64,000 nucleotides of DNA from Symsagittifera roscoffensis (Eukaryota > Xenacoelomorpha > Acoela > Convolutidae). This document shows, piece by piece, positions 52,881 through 64,000 of the stretch. The translations under genes and the position numbers were made by a program. Below the pieces are notes generated by a model that was given only the letters and a program-made list of their open reading frames with translations, was not told the DNA's origin and did no database searches. The DNA is taken from positions 29,872,141-29,936,140 of the forward strand of contig NC_087071.1 in assembly GCF_963678635.1 (NCBI RefSeq), read 5' to 3'. Positions within the stretch are counted from its first letter, which is position 1. Every line of letters starts with the position of its first letter.

Positions 52881-55800
52881 TTGAGATAAAATGTCTGCTC
52901 AGTTGTCAATGTTGCAGTGGTTTTTTTCTTGCTTAACAAGACACGTGCATTACTTGCTTCTATTTTTTTTCTATTTCTTTTCATTTCTTCTCAAGCAATA
53001 TTCATCTCATTTGCTGTCATTTTTTTTGTGATTTTTAATTGAAAATGGTGCGAAGTTTTTCGTAAATAATTTTATCTTGCAAGTTTTGGCTATGAATTTT
53101 TTTAAAAGTTTTTGAGCAAAATCTTTTGATTGAGGGTGAGAGAGACTTAATAGCTTTTAAGTAGTCGTAGGTTTCCTTGAAATTTTTGCGGCTGTTTTTT
53201 TTTGGCTTAGTAAAATTCGACCTGTAGTAGTTGGCTTAATGGCTTCATGTTGCCTCGTTTGAGGAGAAAAAAAAATTTTATGTGTGAGTTTTGAGGGTGA
53301 GGGCATCAATAACTTTTAGGAAGTCTTAAAATAATTTATAATTTTTTTGCCGTTTTTTTAGCTTAAAAAATTTGGTCAATATTATATCGGTTTAGCCACC
53401 TATATAATAAATTTCATTTTTTTGAATTTTCAAATATTTTTTTTTGGCTTAATAGGTGTTTCGGCTGATTTTATATCGGCTTAGTGGCTTGATACTGTTT
53501 CATCAGAGGGGTAAACAAACTTTGTGTGTGCGTGTGTAATATCAGATTTTCATAAATTTTTGTAATCCTTGATGATTTTTTTTCAGCTCAAAGGACTTCT
53601 GCTAAGGTTTTTTTGGCTTTGTTACCGCTTTGTAAAGTTTCGATGCCAGTTTTTCATCCTTTTGAATCGGCACGATTCTTGATTTAAAAAAGCTTTATTC
53701 ATTTTGGTAGATCTATTTTTTTGACATTTTCCTTTTTTTTCGACTTAACAGCTTTTTTGCTTTGCCTCTGTGTTAAAAGTCAATTGATTATTTTTTAATT
53801 GACTGTTAATGAATCAGTTGACAGAAACGTTGAGACCTTTTTTGCTGTTTAAGTTATTCATCCTGGAGACCAAATAATCAATTATACTTCAAATATAAGT
53901 TTCTAAGTTTTATTCGAAATAAGGAGCCATAGGTAAAAAGTTAAACTTATTTCACAATAATAAAATAATCTTTTCACGGCCTGAATAAAAATTTGTCGCC
54001 CTAGTATAAGCTCGCTCGCACGTTTTCTTTGCTTTAAACTGAACTAAAAATCAAAAATTGACAGCAGGTTTTTCTCGACACTGCGAGTTTTTAAATTTTC
54101 AAATAGCGACTGCAAGATCTTTGATATTTTCAATTACTCATCCTAATGATTATTCGTGGTACCAGATAAAAAACATAAAATTAGGACAAAACAAACACTT
54201 GAATACTAAGTTTTTCCCCATTTTTAGTGGTCGGATCAAAAAAGAGATATAGCCAGAAAGATGCTACTATTTAAGTCAGCAAAAGCAACTAAGTTCTTGT
54301 TTTGATTATCGTTTTCTGAAGGAAAAGCAATTGATTGTCTGGACTTACTGTCTGTAAATTTTCATCACTTTTTTCGGTTGTCTTATTTAAAAAGAATTTA
54401 CGTTCGAAAGACAACACAGAACGCAAAAGGAATAAGAAGGCGATGAGGTTATTAGACAACGCCATTGTATTTTTGCAAATTTATTTTAAAAAGTGACGAA
54501 TTAATTGTACTTGTTTTGGTTTTTTTATCTCAACAATTTTTTTTGAACCGATTGAAATTTTATCATTGTTTGAGTCAAAGTTTACAGAAAATTGTAAAAA
54601 ATCAGACAGGAAAATTCTGTTGTCCGTTGCGTCAGGTGTTATATTTATGGCTTTTTGTGCAAAATGCAGCTATTTAGGCCGTTTATGCATTCATTTATAC
54701 TGTGGTTCGAATTTAGACTAATTGTTCCGACCATTCAAAATGGTGGTAACTTTGTTTTTGTGTGCGTTTTAGTTTTTTTTCTCGCAAAATCAGATACTAC
54801 AAATAATCATTGGAATTGTTCGAACATTATATCATAAAAAAATCGTTTCAGTTGCGATTTGAACGGTAATTGAAAAGTTTCAAAAAATTTTCCCCACCGT
54901 GTCGACAAAACCTGATCGGAAATTTTTGAATATTATTTTATTGTTGAGCGAGGGATGTGACCGAGTGACGCTTTCATTTTCTGATTTTTTCATAATTTTT
55001 TGATAAAAAACTTGATTTTACTTTGAAAAAAAGTTTTTAGTTTCGTTTAGCGCTTATTGGGCAAAAAAAGTTTTATAAAATTTTTTAAAAAATATTCTGT
55101 AATTATTTTTCTCTTTTTTTGCTTTTTATACTTAACAATCATAATTTGCAAATTTTATCACGCCATCCACTGGAAACGAAAAGAGTTTGAAAAAACAAAA
55201 AAAGTTATAATTTTCTTTTTTTTTTGATGAATATGGTCGCAACCTTCTGTGCTACTTGCAAAGCGACCGGCTTCCCTTTTGATCTTTGAATTCAATCGAA
55301 GCTTGAATTTATAGTTGGATTATTCTTTTGAACATAACAAACTTTTCATTCGTGAGTTTTTGTGGCTTTGTAAAAGCAAATGATACATGATTTTCTTGGG
55401 GATAATATAAACTTAGCGTCGTAAACTTCACTTTTCACGTCCTGAAAAACTACAGTTTTTGACCAAGTGTTTCGTATTCAAGTTCTTTGCTAGTTCCGGA
55501 AAATGACTTTTTCAGCTTTTAGAAATTTTTAAGATAAATGCTTTCGCTTGTGAGAATTAATTGATTCTATTAATTTTGCGATGGCATGTGTCTTGTTATC
55601 AGGAACTGGACATTTCATCCCAAAAAACTTTTCTTACAAATTCGTACGAAGTTGTGAGGTTGCTTTGTTAGTGAACTGTGGCGATGAATTGTCGGACTTT
55701 TTTGTCTGATACGGTTTGATCGGCTTAGTTGCCACATCGGGGAATTTTCTTGTGCTGTCAGCAATTTTCATTGTAGATGCAAGTGTTTTCGATTTACTCC

Positions 55801-56496
55801 TGTAACTTGCAAAATTCGTAGCCCTGATGTTGTGTTTTCCTTTGTTTTCCTTTTCATTTTTTCAGCTTTATTGAGCCCAAACAATTGCGGCCTATGTTTT
55901 ATCGTCTTTGTTTCTCTGTTTATATCGCTTTACGAGCCAAAAACAGATTACTTTTTTAATCAAGGTAGTTTATGATGCAAGGTTTTTGCTGACAACAATT
56001 ACTTATGGCATGTTTTTCCCAGTTTTTGGCTCAATCGGCATCATGCCACTTGTTGTCGGCTTAGCTGCCTCTCAGTAAGTGCTAACAACTGATGTAGTGG
56101 TGAGTGTGTTTTTGGATTGTTGTTCGCAATTTATTTTTCAATTTTTCTCGTTTTGTTGTTTTTTTTTCGTCTCATTGCTAATTGCTAGCCTGCAATGCTG
56201 CACCTGCGTTGCGTTGCAAGTAAGGCTAAGCTCTGCTTTGCCTCTTTGTAACTTTTTGTTGCTCATTTTTTGCATTTGTTTCATTTCGTCTCCTTCTGCA
56301 AGGGTTTTTTGATTTTTCAGAGCACATACTCGTGAAATGAGCGATGAATTCAATTTTTGACGGTCCACTTATTTTTCAGCTGGTGTCTTGTTTAGTTCAT
56401 TTTTTGGGCGTTTAATGTTTTTACTTCAAAGAAGTGTCTTACAGACAAATATACAATCTTTTTGACTGCTTATTTTGTTTGTTTGCGTGTGTCCAG
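52881..56496. other. AT-rich DNA without a supported gene
   Basis: Contains diverged repeats of the phrase GGCTTA(A/G)T(G)GCTT...(53200-53500) and a second copy, at about 54700-54880, of the dispersed repeat at 34550-34760. The open frame at 56079-56312 is a hydrophobic, low-complexity translation without support. Confidence 0.4.
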
Positions 56497-56710
56497 GTTG
56501 CAGAGAAGACGCAGATGAAGGATGTGAATCTTACGAGTTTTTCGCATTACAAAAAGCAGGCCAGGTAAGAAGACAAGCTGAAGCAGACGGTTTGGGAAGC
56601 TACAAATGAGGCCATCAACAATGCAGTGCTCAGGGACCAGGATAAGAAGCAGCAAGCCAACTCGCTGCAGGGGGCAGTTTCACTCAAATCACAAACAAGC
56701 TAACTGCACA
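56497..56710 (+). pseudogene. Possible decayed coding exon
   Basis: After an acceptor-like TTTGCGTGTGTCCAG the frame reads VAEKTQMKDVNLTSFSHYKK, QAR, stop, then EDKLKQTVWEATNEAINNAV and LRDQDKKQQANSLQGAV. The composition is coding-like and helical on both sides of a single TAA. Alternatively the exon ends at the donor-like CAG/GTAAGA at about 56568. Family not recognised. Confidence 0.35.
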
Positions 56711-56879
56711 TTTTTTGTTTGCAATTTGAAAGTGTTAACAATTTTCCATGCGAAACAATTCGACACAAAAAGTTTGTCTAATTTCAACAATGACGGAGTT
56801 AGTGGTTGTCATATAAATGTCTTTTCTATTTGATTAATTTTAATTTAACCTTAGTAATTATTATTTGAGTTGAATGTTT

Positions 56880-58013
56880 TCTAGATTTCAGTTTTTTAGT
56901 AACAATTTTTGTGTCGTTTTCTTAAAAATTTTGTTTAGATTTTTAGTTTGGGAGGATTAATAGGCCTGCTTGCGGCGGTCTTGTATATAATCAGCAAAAA
57001 TATTGATCTAGCCAACTGCACCATACGAAACTCATTTATACCGGATTGTTTTGAAATTTGCATGTGGTAATATTTTTTCAGGCGAAAAATTTCGGAATAA
57101 AATTATTTTCTATTTTCAACGTTAAGGGAAGCAGTTGTTGTCATGAATTTGTTGTTTTTGTTTTAAAAATTTTACTTTAACCTTCAAAAAAAGTGTTTAT
57201 TTTGATTTTTCCTAGACATCAGTTTTTGGTAACAATTTTTCATCGTTGCCCTAAAAATTTCCCTTATATTTACATTTTTGGACTATGCGTAGGTCTTCTC
57301 TGAGCGGTCCTGTATATGATCAGCAAATACGCTGGTCTAGCTAATTTTTGTTGCTATTTGCCACTGTAGAGCTGTTTTGCAATCAAAAACTCCAATAATT
57401 TTTTAATAAAACCAAAATAATTTTAGCTCCAAAGTATGTGCGTGCTTTTTGTCCATCAATATTTCTGTTTTGTTGATAACTATTTGTTATTTGAAATTTT
57501 TAGGGGCACTTAGCATAGTGGTAGGGCGTTCACTTTATAATCGTCAGATCGTGTAATCGATCCCATGCCATGGCAATGATAGTGTGTGAGGACGAGCTCT
57601 CACTTGACCTCTAGCTTCAGGTCTTCCACAACCTGACCGATTTTGGCTGCAATAGTGGTACCACGTGATAGTTCTAGATGCAAAAAAACGACAAAAATTT
57701 TTTATTCATTTAATTTGGTCGTCTAGCATTTTGTTTTTGGTGGCGATTTTTCTTAGCCCCAAACAATGCTTCTAGTTGATATTGGGACCATGTGAAGGCC
57801 TTCTCGTGGCGGCCCTGTTTATGATCAGCAAACAGGCTGACCTTGCTAAGAGCACATTAAAATCAAATTGGAGTTTGTAATATTTGAAACTTTTTTTTTA
57901 CAATTTTGCAATTAAAAAATTCCGTTTTTTTAAGTAATCAAACAAAAAGAAAGTGCGTGCTGTTTGTCACTCATTTTTTTTTGTTTATTTGACGACTATT
58001 TGTTATTTGAAAT
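56880..58013. repeat. Three tandem ~330-bp units, the third displaced by a SINE
   Basis: The phrase AGTTTTT.GGTAACAATTTTT starts units at about 56889, 57221 and 57735. Each unit has a core of the type GCGGTCCTGTATATGATCAGC about 80 bp later (about 56972, 57304, 57808). Units 1 and 2 are 332 bp apart and units 2 and 3 are 514 bp apart; the difference is about the length of the SINE at 57503-57690. A fourth core, inverted and alone, is at 29850-29890. Confidence 0.75.
57503..57690 (+). mobile_element. tRNA-derived SINE
   Basis: It begins GGGGCACTTAGCATAGTGGT, which contains an A-box (TAGCATAGTGG). A degenerate B-box lies in GTGTAATCGATCCCATGCC (57551-57569). A non-tRNA body with a short inverted repeat (CAGGTCTTCCACAACCTG) follows, then an A-rich end (GCAAAAAAACGACAAAAATT). 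The anticodon stem and T-stem do not pair, so it is not a working tRNA gene. Its insertion explains the spacing of the tandem units around it. Confidence 0.7.
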
Positions 58014-58179
58014 AATGTGCTATCAAAAAATCAAATACCAGCAAAAAATCTGATAAAAACTAGATTTAATTCAAATAGGTTTAGCTTTAAATTAAACGTT
58101 TATTTGTCATTTAATGTTTCTGTTTATTTGATGCTCTTCTTCAAAATTTTGGCAAATAATTTTTCGATTATGCAGCGAC

Positions 58180-59060
58180 CATTTTTTGACTATGCCGCGA
58201 CCAATTTTTTAACCATGCAGTGACTAATTTTCGACCAAGCAGTGACTCATTATTTGACCGCCACGACTAATCTTTTGAACATCATAACTTATTTGCCGAC
58301 TATGAGGCAACTAATTTTGTGACTGCCGCTACTAATTTTTCGACCGCCGTGATTATTTTTTCGACCATACTGCGACTAATTTTTCGACCAGGCGCGACTA
58401 ACTTTTCGACCACGCAGCGACTAATTTTTCGACCAGGCGCGACTAACTTTTCGACCACGCAGCGACTAATTTTTCGACCATGTCGCGACTAAATTTTTGA
58501 CCGCCGCGACTTACTTTTCGACCATGCCGCGACTAACTTTTGGACCGCTGCGACTAGTTTTTCGACCATGCCGCGACTAATTTTTCAACCCCCGCGACTT
58601 ATGTTTCGACCAGGCCGCGACTAACTTTTTGACCACTGCGACTTTCTTTTCGACAAGGCCAGGGCTAATTTTTGGCCCGCTGCGACTACTAGCTTTTTGG
58701 TCATGCCGCGACTTATTTTTCGACAGCAGCGACTTTTTTTTTACTATGCCGCGAATAGTTTTTCGACCATGCCGCGACTTATTTTTGACCGCCGCGACTA
58801 ATGTTTCAACCACCTCGGGTAATTGTTCGGCGGCCGCGACTAAATATTTGATCATGCCGTGACTCATTCTTTGACCGCCGAGACTAATTTTTCGACCATC
58901 GCGACTACGGATTTTTGGTCGCGGATTTTCGGTCGCAGACTACGGATTTTCGGTCGCCGAATTAACATTTCCGCGACAGACAAAGTCGAAAAATTAGTCG
59001 CGGATCTCGACCCGGGTATTAAGTCTAAACATAAAACCACGACCTCGACCGCGAACCAGT
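58180..59060. repeat. GCGACTAATTTTTCGACCATGCC array
   Basis: About 35 imperfect units of 21-24 bp; alternate units end in CATGCC/CAGGC or in CGCC, giving a two-unit higher-order pattern in places (clear at 58380-58470). The frames at 58577-58867, 58629-58862 and 58859-59077 lie within it and are artefacts. The core TCGACC recalls the GTCGA arrays at 29-33 kb. Confidence 0.85.
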
Positions 59061-59216
59061 CCGACAAGAAACATTAATCTGGCAAAACATTCACAGCTAA
59101 ACGCACAACAACTGGTGTAGTTCCTGCAAATTTACATGAGCTGGCTTTACTTTACCTTTTCACACAATATTTTTACGTACAGTGGCACAGTAATTGTGTT
59201 ATTCTACGTAATTAGA

Positions 59217-60735
59217 TTAAGGGCCACTAGGATTACTATCATAATATGTTTTTACATACTTATCTTGATGGTTGTGTCGTTCGGTATCCTTTACCCGGAC
59301 CCCTGGTCCAAATTGGACTCTGTTGCGGCAGTTCTCACACTCTTTCGGTCCACAATTGACAGTCTTCGCCACGAATCCACCGATGCCTTTAAGCCATGAT
59401 CTCCACCCTGTAACATCCCTATCTCCTTGATATCTAGTAACTTCCCGATTTGGGGGATTAGCAAGTGATGTTGTTTCGCTATCACGACTTTGCACTGCTT
59501 GTAGTTCCCCGGGTTGACCTCCATACACCGAAAATGCTTATCATACAATTCCATACATCAAGTGCGTGGGAAAATGCTTGTCATACAATTTTCATACAAT
59601 TTCTAAAAATGGTTGAAAACTGGTATAAACTCGTTTCTGTGGCTTTTTGATTCTAATAAAACAGTCTGGTGATAAAAACTGAGGTTTTCGTTTTTTGAAA
59701 AAAATGCTTATCATACAATTCCCATATATGGAAAGTGTATGACTGGCATTTTTTTTTGATGGCAAAATAATTTTGAAAATTTGGCCCAAAAATTTTTTGT
59801 TTTTTTTTCAACCGCAAATCGAATTTCGTACGCAAACAAACATTTTTCGAAAAAAATTGTTTGCATGCAAAATTGAATATTTTGTGTGCATAACGTAGTC
59901 CAGGATACGATAAAATTGGCTTTTATTTTCTTTTCACTTGTATATTTTTTTCAAAAACGCGGAAAATTCCTATTTCTTCTGTATGGGGTGTTAATGTATG
60001 CCTTGATCAAGGTCTCATAATTTGAAAATTCAAAAATTTAAAATAATCATCATTAAAAAATTCTGCCAAAAAATAAATGTTTGTTACTTTTGTTATACCA
60101 ATTGTAAAAGACAGCAACATTCAGGTGGTTTTGTATGCATTGTCAATGCAAGACCGGCCAACCTTTGGTGTTTTGAGTAACCAAGGTCTTTGTCACTTGT
60201 GTTCGGTTGCAACTACAACCGAAAATTTTTCAGAAACTAAATTTAGAAAGAAAAAATCAAAATTTTTGGTTTATGGAAAAACACACTATCATACAATTTT
60301 CTTATATGGAAAAATGCTTATCATAGAGTTTTCATACAATTTTCTGTACATATGGAATTGTATGAAATTGTATGACAAGAAGTTTCTCATATATGGAAAT
60401 TTTATGATAAGAAGTTTTGGTCAACCCGGGTCGCTATCACAGCGTCGCACTGGTGGCCAGTCCAGCAGTAGGGCATTCGTTTTAGTGGCCCAATAACCAC
60501 CCATTGCTCCGACGAGAACACCAACACAAACAGATATCCCGAATAGAATTACAATAACAGAGCCCAAAGCGCCAGCCCCAAAACATCTAACAAATAATGG
60601 CACTTTTGAAGCTTTCTGTAGAAATGAATTCTTTAAAGCTTCAAATTTGGACGTCATAAATTCTGAAAGGCTAGTGTCTTCACAGAAAATTGAATGGAAC
60701 ATACGAATGGCGACGCCGTAGCAAAAAGATGCCAT
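59217..60735 (-). pseudogene. Small membrane-protein ORF split by an inverted-repeat element
   Basis: The minus-strand frame starts at ATG 60735 (MASFCYGVAIRMF), has a membrane segment (GALGSVIVILFGISVCVGVL) and ends, on entering the element, at RRCDSDPG plus stop (60421). On the other side of the element, 59485-59217, an open frame continues SETTSLANPPNREV... with a CGPKECENC cysteine cluster to a TAA. The 10-bp sequence TCGCTATCAC is present on both sides (59476-59485 and 60431-60440), and the two frames are in register across one copy of it. I infer one gene of about 190 codons interrupted by insertion. I do not recognise the protein. Confidence 0.6.
59486..60430. mobile_element. Inverted-repeat element with CCCGGGTTGACC ends
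   Basis: Perfect 12-bp inverted ends: CCCGGGTTGACC at 59508-59519 and GGTCAACCCGGG at 60419-60430. Inside each end, copies of ATGCTTATCATACAATT point inward, in opposite orientation left and right. A 22-bp extra piece (59486-59507) separates the left end from the 10-bp target repeat TCGCTATCAC. No transposase is seen; it is a non-autonomous element, and a 9-11 bp duplication would fit Mutator-like elements. Confidence 0.7.
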
Positions 60736-60773
60736 GATATAACTTTTTTATAATCATTAAATAAACAGAGGAA

Positions 60774-61004
60774 TTACAAAAAAAAAGAAACTCGATCTGG
60801 AACTTGTTGAAAGTTTATAAGAGCCGAACTATACGTGTCCAAAATGTTTATAAGAAAATTCGATTTGAAAGCAGTGTTTAAATAGCTGACGTTGAATTCG
60901 CAGTCGTAGTCACGTGGTTTGCACAGTGAAATGCATTCCCTTTGAATAAACTGCAGCGCTCTGCGTTTCCAGGAAGAAAACGTGCACTTATTAGAACGCA
61001 TCAA
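60774..61004 (-). CDS. Possible small ORF (76 aa), uncertain
   Basis: It lies 38 bp upstream of the split membrane ORF on the same strand (starts MMRSNKCTFSSWKRRALQFI). Composition is coding-like and it may be an upstream exon or unit of the same locus, but no domain is recognised. Confidence 0.25.
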   Translation of the reverse strand: MMRSNKCTFSSWKRRALQFIQRECISLCKPRDYDCEFNVSYLNTAFKSNFLINILDTYSSALINFQQVPDRVSFFL

Positions 61005-61659
61005 TAGCTATTTTAGTGCATAAACAATCGTCAGAAAAGCAAAGGCAAATAACGTTAAATAAAACTTAGCAATCCGATAGCCAAAGTGTAGAAAGCTTAA
61101 AATTTTTGTTCCGGACTTGCTAAAGGGGAACGACGGACAAAATGCGATTTAAGTATTAAAGCAAAAAACTGGTGGCCAGTCAATGAGCAGAATTATCTAA
61201 GAGCAGAAAGGGTCTAAGAGCAGAAAGGGTCTAATAGCAGAAAACAGATAAAATTGATTTATTCGGGCTTATCGATAAAAACAGATCAGAGTTAGGTCAA
61301 CCCTCCCCCCTACAGCGACCTAACGTAGAATTTCCTCCCCAAGCATGTAATTTAGATCCGCATAAAATGTTCATTTCAAACAAAGCGCGCAAATTTTGAA
61401 ACTGATTCGGCGGTTTCTGTTGATTTTGTCTAATATATTTGTATGAGTTTAGCCCTAAAAATAGAAAGTATCTTTTCTAGGATCTACTTAACGATCCCCC
61501 CTCCCTTTTAGAAAGGTGGGGCAATTGTTATGAAGGTTAAAATAACGCATTTTCGACAGCAATCAGAATGCAGCAAATTTACAGCTTTTATTAATAGGGG
61601 TGGCAATTCTTAAGTAGATACCATAAGGGGGGGGGGGGGGCAATTCTTAAGTAGATCCC
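61005..61659. other. No gene seen; 14-G run
   Basis: Includes a run of 14 G at 61627-61640 between two copies of CAATTCTTAAGTAGAT (61607 and 61641), a short duplication. Confidence 0.4.
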
Positions 61660-62816
61660 CCCGGGTTGACAAAAAATGGTTATCATACATTTTTCATATG
61701 TGAAAAAAATGCTTATCATAATCTTTCATACAATTTCATAGAGTAAAAGTGTATGTATGAAAATAGCAAAATAAGCAATTTTTCCATATATGAAATTGTA
61801 TGATAAACTTTTTTCCATGCTATGAAATTTTATGATAAGCAATTTTTCCATACTATGAAATTGTATGATAAGCATTTTTTCCTTAAATGAAAATAAAAAA
61901 CAAATTTGTTTCGAAATTTCGTATTTCCACCGAAACACTAACCAAGGATTTTTTGTCTTGAGAAAACCCAGAGTGTAACTGGCACTTACCACGCAGGTGA
62001 ACTGCATTTGGTGGTTTTAGCCATAAAAGTTCAATTTTACATTTTCACATAGAAATATATACCAAAAAAGTAACTTTTTCAGTATGGCTAGATAACTTTT
62101 AGTTTGAAATTATGATGCTTGAGAAAAAAATTCCTGTTTTTTACAAATTTAATTTAATTTTAGCAAATGAAACAAAAGATAACAATCGTGTATCAAAAAT
62201 AAACATTTTCTTGTGATTTTTGGATTTTTTGGGTGAGAAACTCATCCTGGACTACGTTATAAACACGAAAAAGTCAAACTTTGCATGCGAATTCTTTTTT
62301 TCGTAAAATTTATATTTAACACAACAGCAAGTTTCCAGCCAAAAAAAGGACAAAAAATTTTTTACCTCAAACTTTTATTTTTGTTTATGAGAACAATGCT
62401 AATCATACAATTTTCATTCATGAAAATTTTATGATAAGCATTTTTCTGACCGACACTAAATTTTCTTTTTGATTTTCAAAATGCCCTCTATCATAGATAT
62501 ACTTATTTGAATCTATTTAAAGTTACCCAGACACGTTTTTTGGTGATTTTTGAAAAAAAAAATTTTATGACAGAATGACTACTTTATAATTTTCTTACAT
62601 TAAAATTGTATGATAAGCAATTTTTTTTTAAAAATATAAACCAATTTTTTAAAGACCAGAAAGCTTCAAAATAGACAATTAAACCAAAAATTTTCATTAA
62701 AATTTTTAAAACACATTTTAAATTTTGTATGAATTTTCTATGATAAGCATTTTTTCCATAGACTTCATTTTGAAACTGTATGACAAGCATTTTTCTTCTA
62801 TGAACGTCAACCCGGG
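61660..62816. mobile_element. Second inverted-repeat element of the CCCGGGTTGAC family
   Basis: Left end CCCGGGTTGAC at 61660, right end GTCAACCCGGG at 62806-62816. ATGCTTATCATA motifs near the left end and AATTGTATGATAAGCA near the right; several right-type motifs also at 61770-61880, suggesting nesting. The internal block with TCCTGGACTACGTTATA (about 62246) is inverted relative to the copy in 59508-60430 (about 59890). Confidence 0.7.
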
Positions 62817-63255
62817 CCTTTTCTACTCTAGAGAATTTTCAGATATTTATTACTTTATATTTGTATGTCTTTTTTGTCTACTTTTTTTGGCGTGTTGACG
62901 TTGAATTTTAACCTTGCAAAACTGGAAAGAACTAAGTGATCGAAACTCAAACTGTTTTGGACAAAATTTTAAATTTTGGATTTTTTAAGCAGAATGTTTT
63001 GTTGATTTTACTTCTCCTATGGTGCTATAGTTTTATAATAATATGTGCATTTATTTTTTGCAGAGTTGAACATTTCTGGTGGAACCTGACTTCGCCTGAT
63101 ATCATATATTCATTTTTTTTAAATCTCGAGATAAATTTTAAAGCACCCCATTTGTTACACACATTTTTAATACACTCTGAATAAAAATGCAAATGTTGTC
63201 CCAATGCATTAGTTTTGATTATCCGCTTTTTGAAGTCACTGTTTGATAACAACAG

Positions 63256-63575
63256 CCCGGGTTGACATCCATACAAAAAGATGCTTATCATACATTTCCA
63301 TGCAAAAAAAATGGTTATCATACAATTCCATGCATCGGTTCTACGGAAAAAATGCTTATCATAGGATTTCCATATATGAAATTTGTATGATAAGCTTTGT
63401 TTTTTTTGAAAATTGCTTTCACGAAATCCTTTAAAAAGAGTTTTTTGGCAAGTTTAAATGAGCTTCATTCGTTTTCTGATTAAGTTAGATCAATTGGCAC
63501 ATCTTCCATTTTTTTGACAAAAAAAAACGTTTTCCATACAATTTCCATTCTCTGAAAATGGTATGATAAGCATTC
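63256..63575. mobile_element. Third, shorter element of the same family
   Basis: CCCGGGTTGAC at 63256, then inward ATGCTTATCATACA motifs three times by 63361 and the opposite form ATGATAAGC at about 63390 and again at about 63563. A right-hand GTCAACCCGGG is not present, so it is truncated or diverged. Confidence 0.55.
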
Positions 63576-64000
63576 AGGAATCAACGCAACTGCTCAAGAG
63601 GAGCTGAACCATATCATTTTTCTGAAACTTTCGTTGAGAAATGGTCTTTTTTTTCTGCCAGTCGGGCTAGCTATTATCAATAATTTTTTCTTCGAGGACT
63701 GATAAGTCTTTCAGTATTTTTTGCATTGATTATTTGCAGTTTCACTTAAAAAAAATTTAACGCTGAACTTTCCGAAACGACCCCGTTTTTTTTCAAAAAA
63801 CCAAATTAAAAAATTGCTTCAGACTATCCGAAAAATTTGCCATTTTGACTTTTGTTCTATACAAATTTCTCTCTAATGCTTATAAAATTCTCTTATCGCT
63901 CTAAAAAGAAGCTAATTACGCAATGTTGACTAAAAGGGTATGGCCATGACAGCTAAGTCTATGAAAGCCTAGATGGCCGATTTTTTTGATAGAAGAAACT
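63576..64000. other. No gene seen
   Basis: AT-rich sequence to the window end without supported frames. Confidence 0.4.

Noticed and set aside
57503..57580. Functional tRNA gene
   Set aside because: A-box is good, but the anticodon and T stems do not pair and the B-box is degenerate; it is better explained as a SINE head.
58577..59077. Frames in the 58-59 kb array
   Set aside because: Repeat translation only; no domain.

Overview
The window is eukaryotic, AT-rich DNA dominated by mobile elements and their remains, with fragments of a host gene that carry spliceosomal-type introns. The protein families seen (Ty3/gypsy polyproteins, a DUF229 sulfatase-like gene, non-LTR reverse transcriptases, a tRNA-derived SINE) point to an invertebrate animal. 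The sequence alone does not settle which one; nematode, rotifer, crustacean and cnidarian are all conceivable. A 200-base run of N at 35542-35741 marks an assembly gap.

Layout. 1-4172: 3' part of a Ty3/gypsy pol gene (RNase H, integrase and a long unrecognised tail), followed by a 3' region ending in a polypurine tract. 4664-4972: two abutting long palindromes with TA-rich loops. 6203-24983 (minus strand): the centrepiece, an 18.8-kb, young, almost complete LTR retroelement with 410/401-bp LTRs, a 4-bp target duplication and a primer-binding site. In its own 5'-3' order it holds a basic small ORF, an unknown 379-aa ORF, a 1755-aa Gag-protease-RT-RNase H ORF, integrase in a frame reached by dropping one A from an A8 tract, a block of stop-separated membrane ORFs in one frame, a 380-codon ORF with no ATG, an 872-aa envelope-like glycoprotein, and 492-aa and 108-aa ORFs. 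Several junctions are ATGA or TAAATG, so the downstream genes look arranged for coupled translation or for splicing. 25-41 kb: host intronic or intergenic DNA with two exons of a DUF229 gene about 7.9 kb apart, a dead LINE RT, GTCGA-rich satellite-like arrays, decayed gypsy gag and RT pieces, and a J-domain-like fragment. 41.2-45.3 kb: an old, decayed relative of the giant element that still shows its 108-aa, 492-aa and envelope regions. 44682-47961: an apparently exact 1640-bp tandem duplication. 49.5-52.4 kb: a decayed retroelement reverse transcriptase with an R2-like endonuclease domain. 52.5-59.1 kb: tandem arrays, a SINE and about 330-bp repeat units. 59.2-63.6 kb: a family of inverted-repeat elements with CCCGGGTTGAC ends, one of which splits a small membrane-protein ORF.

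How it works together: the giant element has the parts expected of an enveloped, retrovirus-like element (Gag, protease, RT, RNase H, integrase, envelope) plus at least five proteins I cannot assign. An old relative shares the accessory region, so these extra genes belong to the lineage and are not a one-off capture. This is the strongest candidate for something undescribed in the window.
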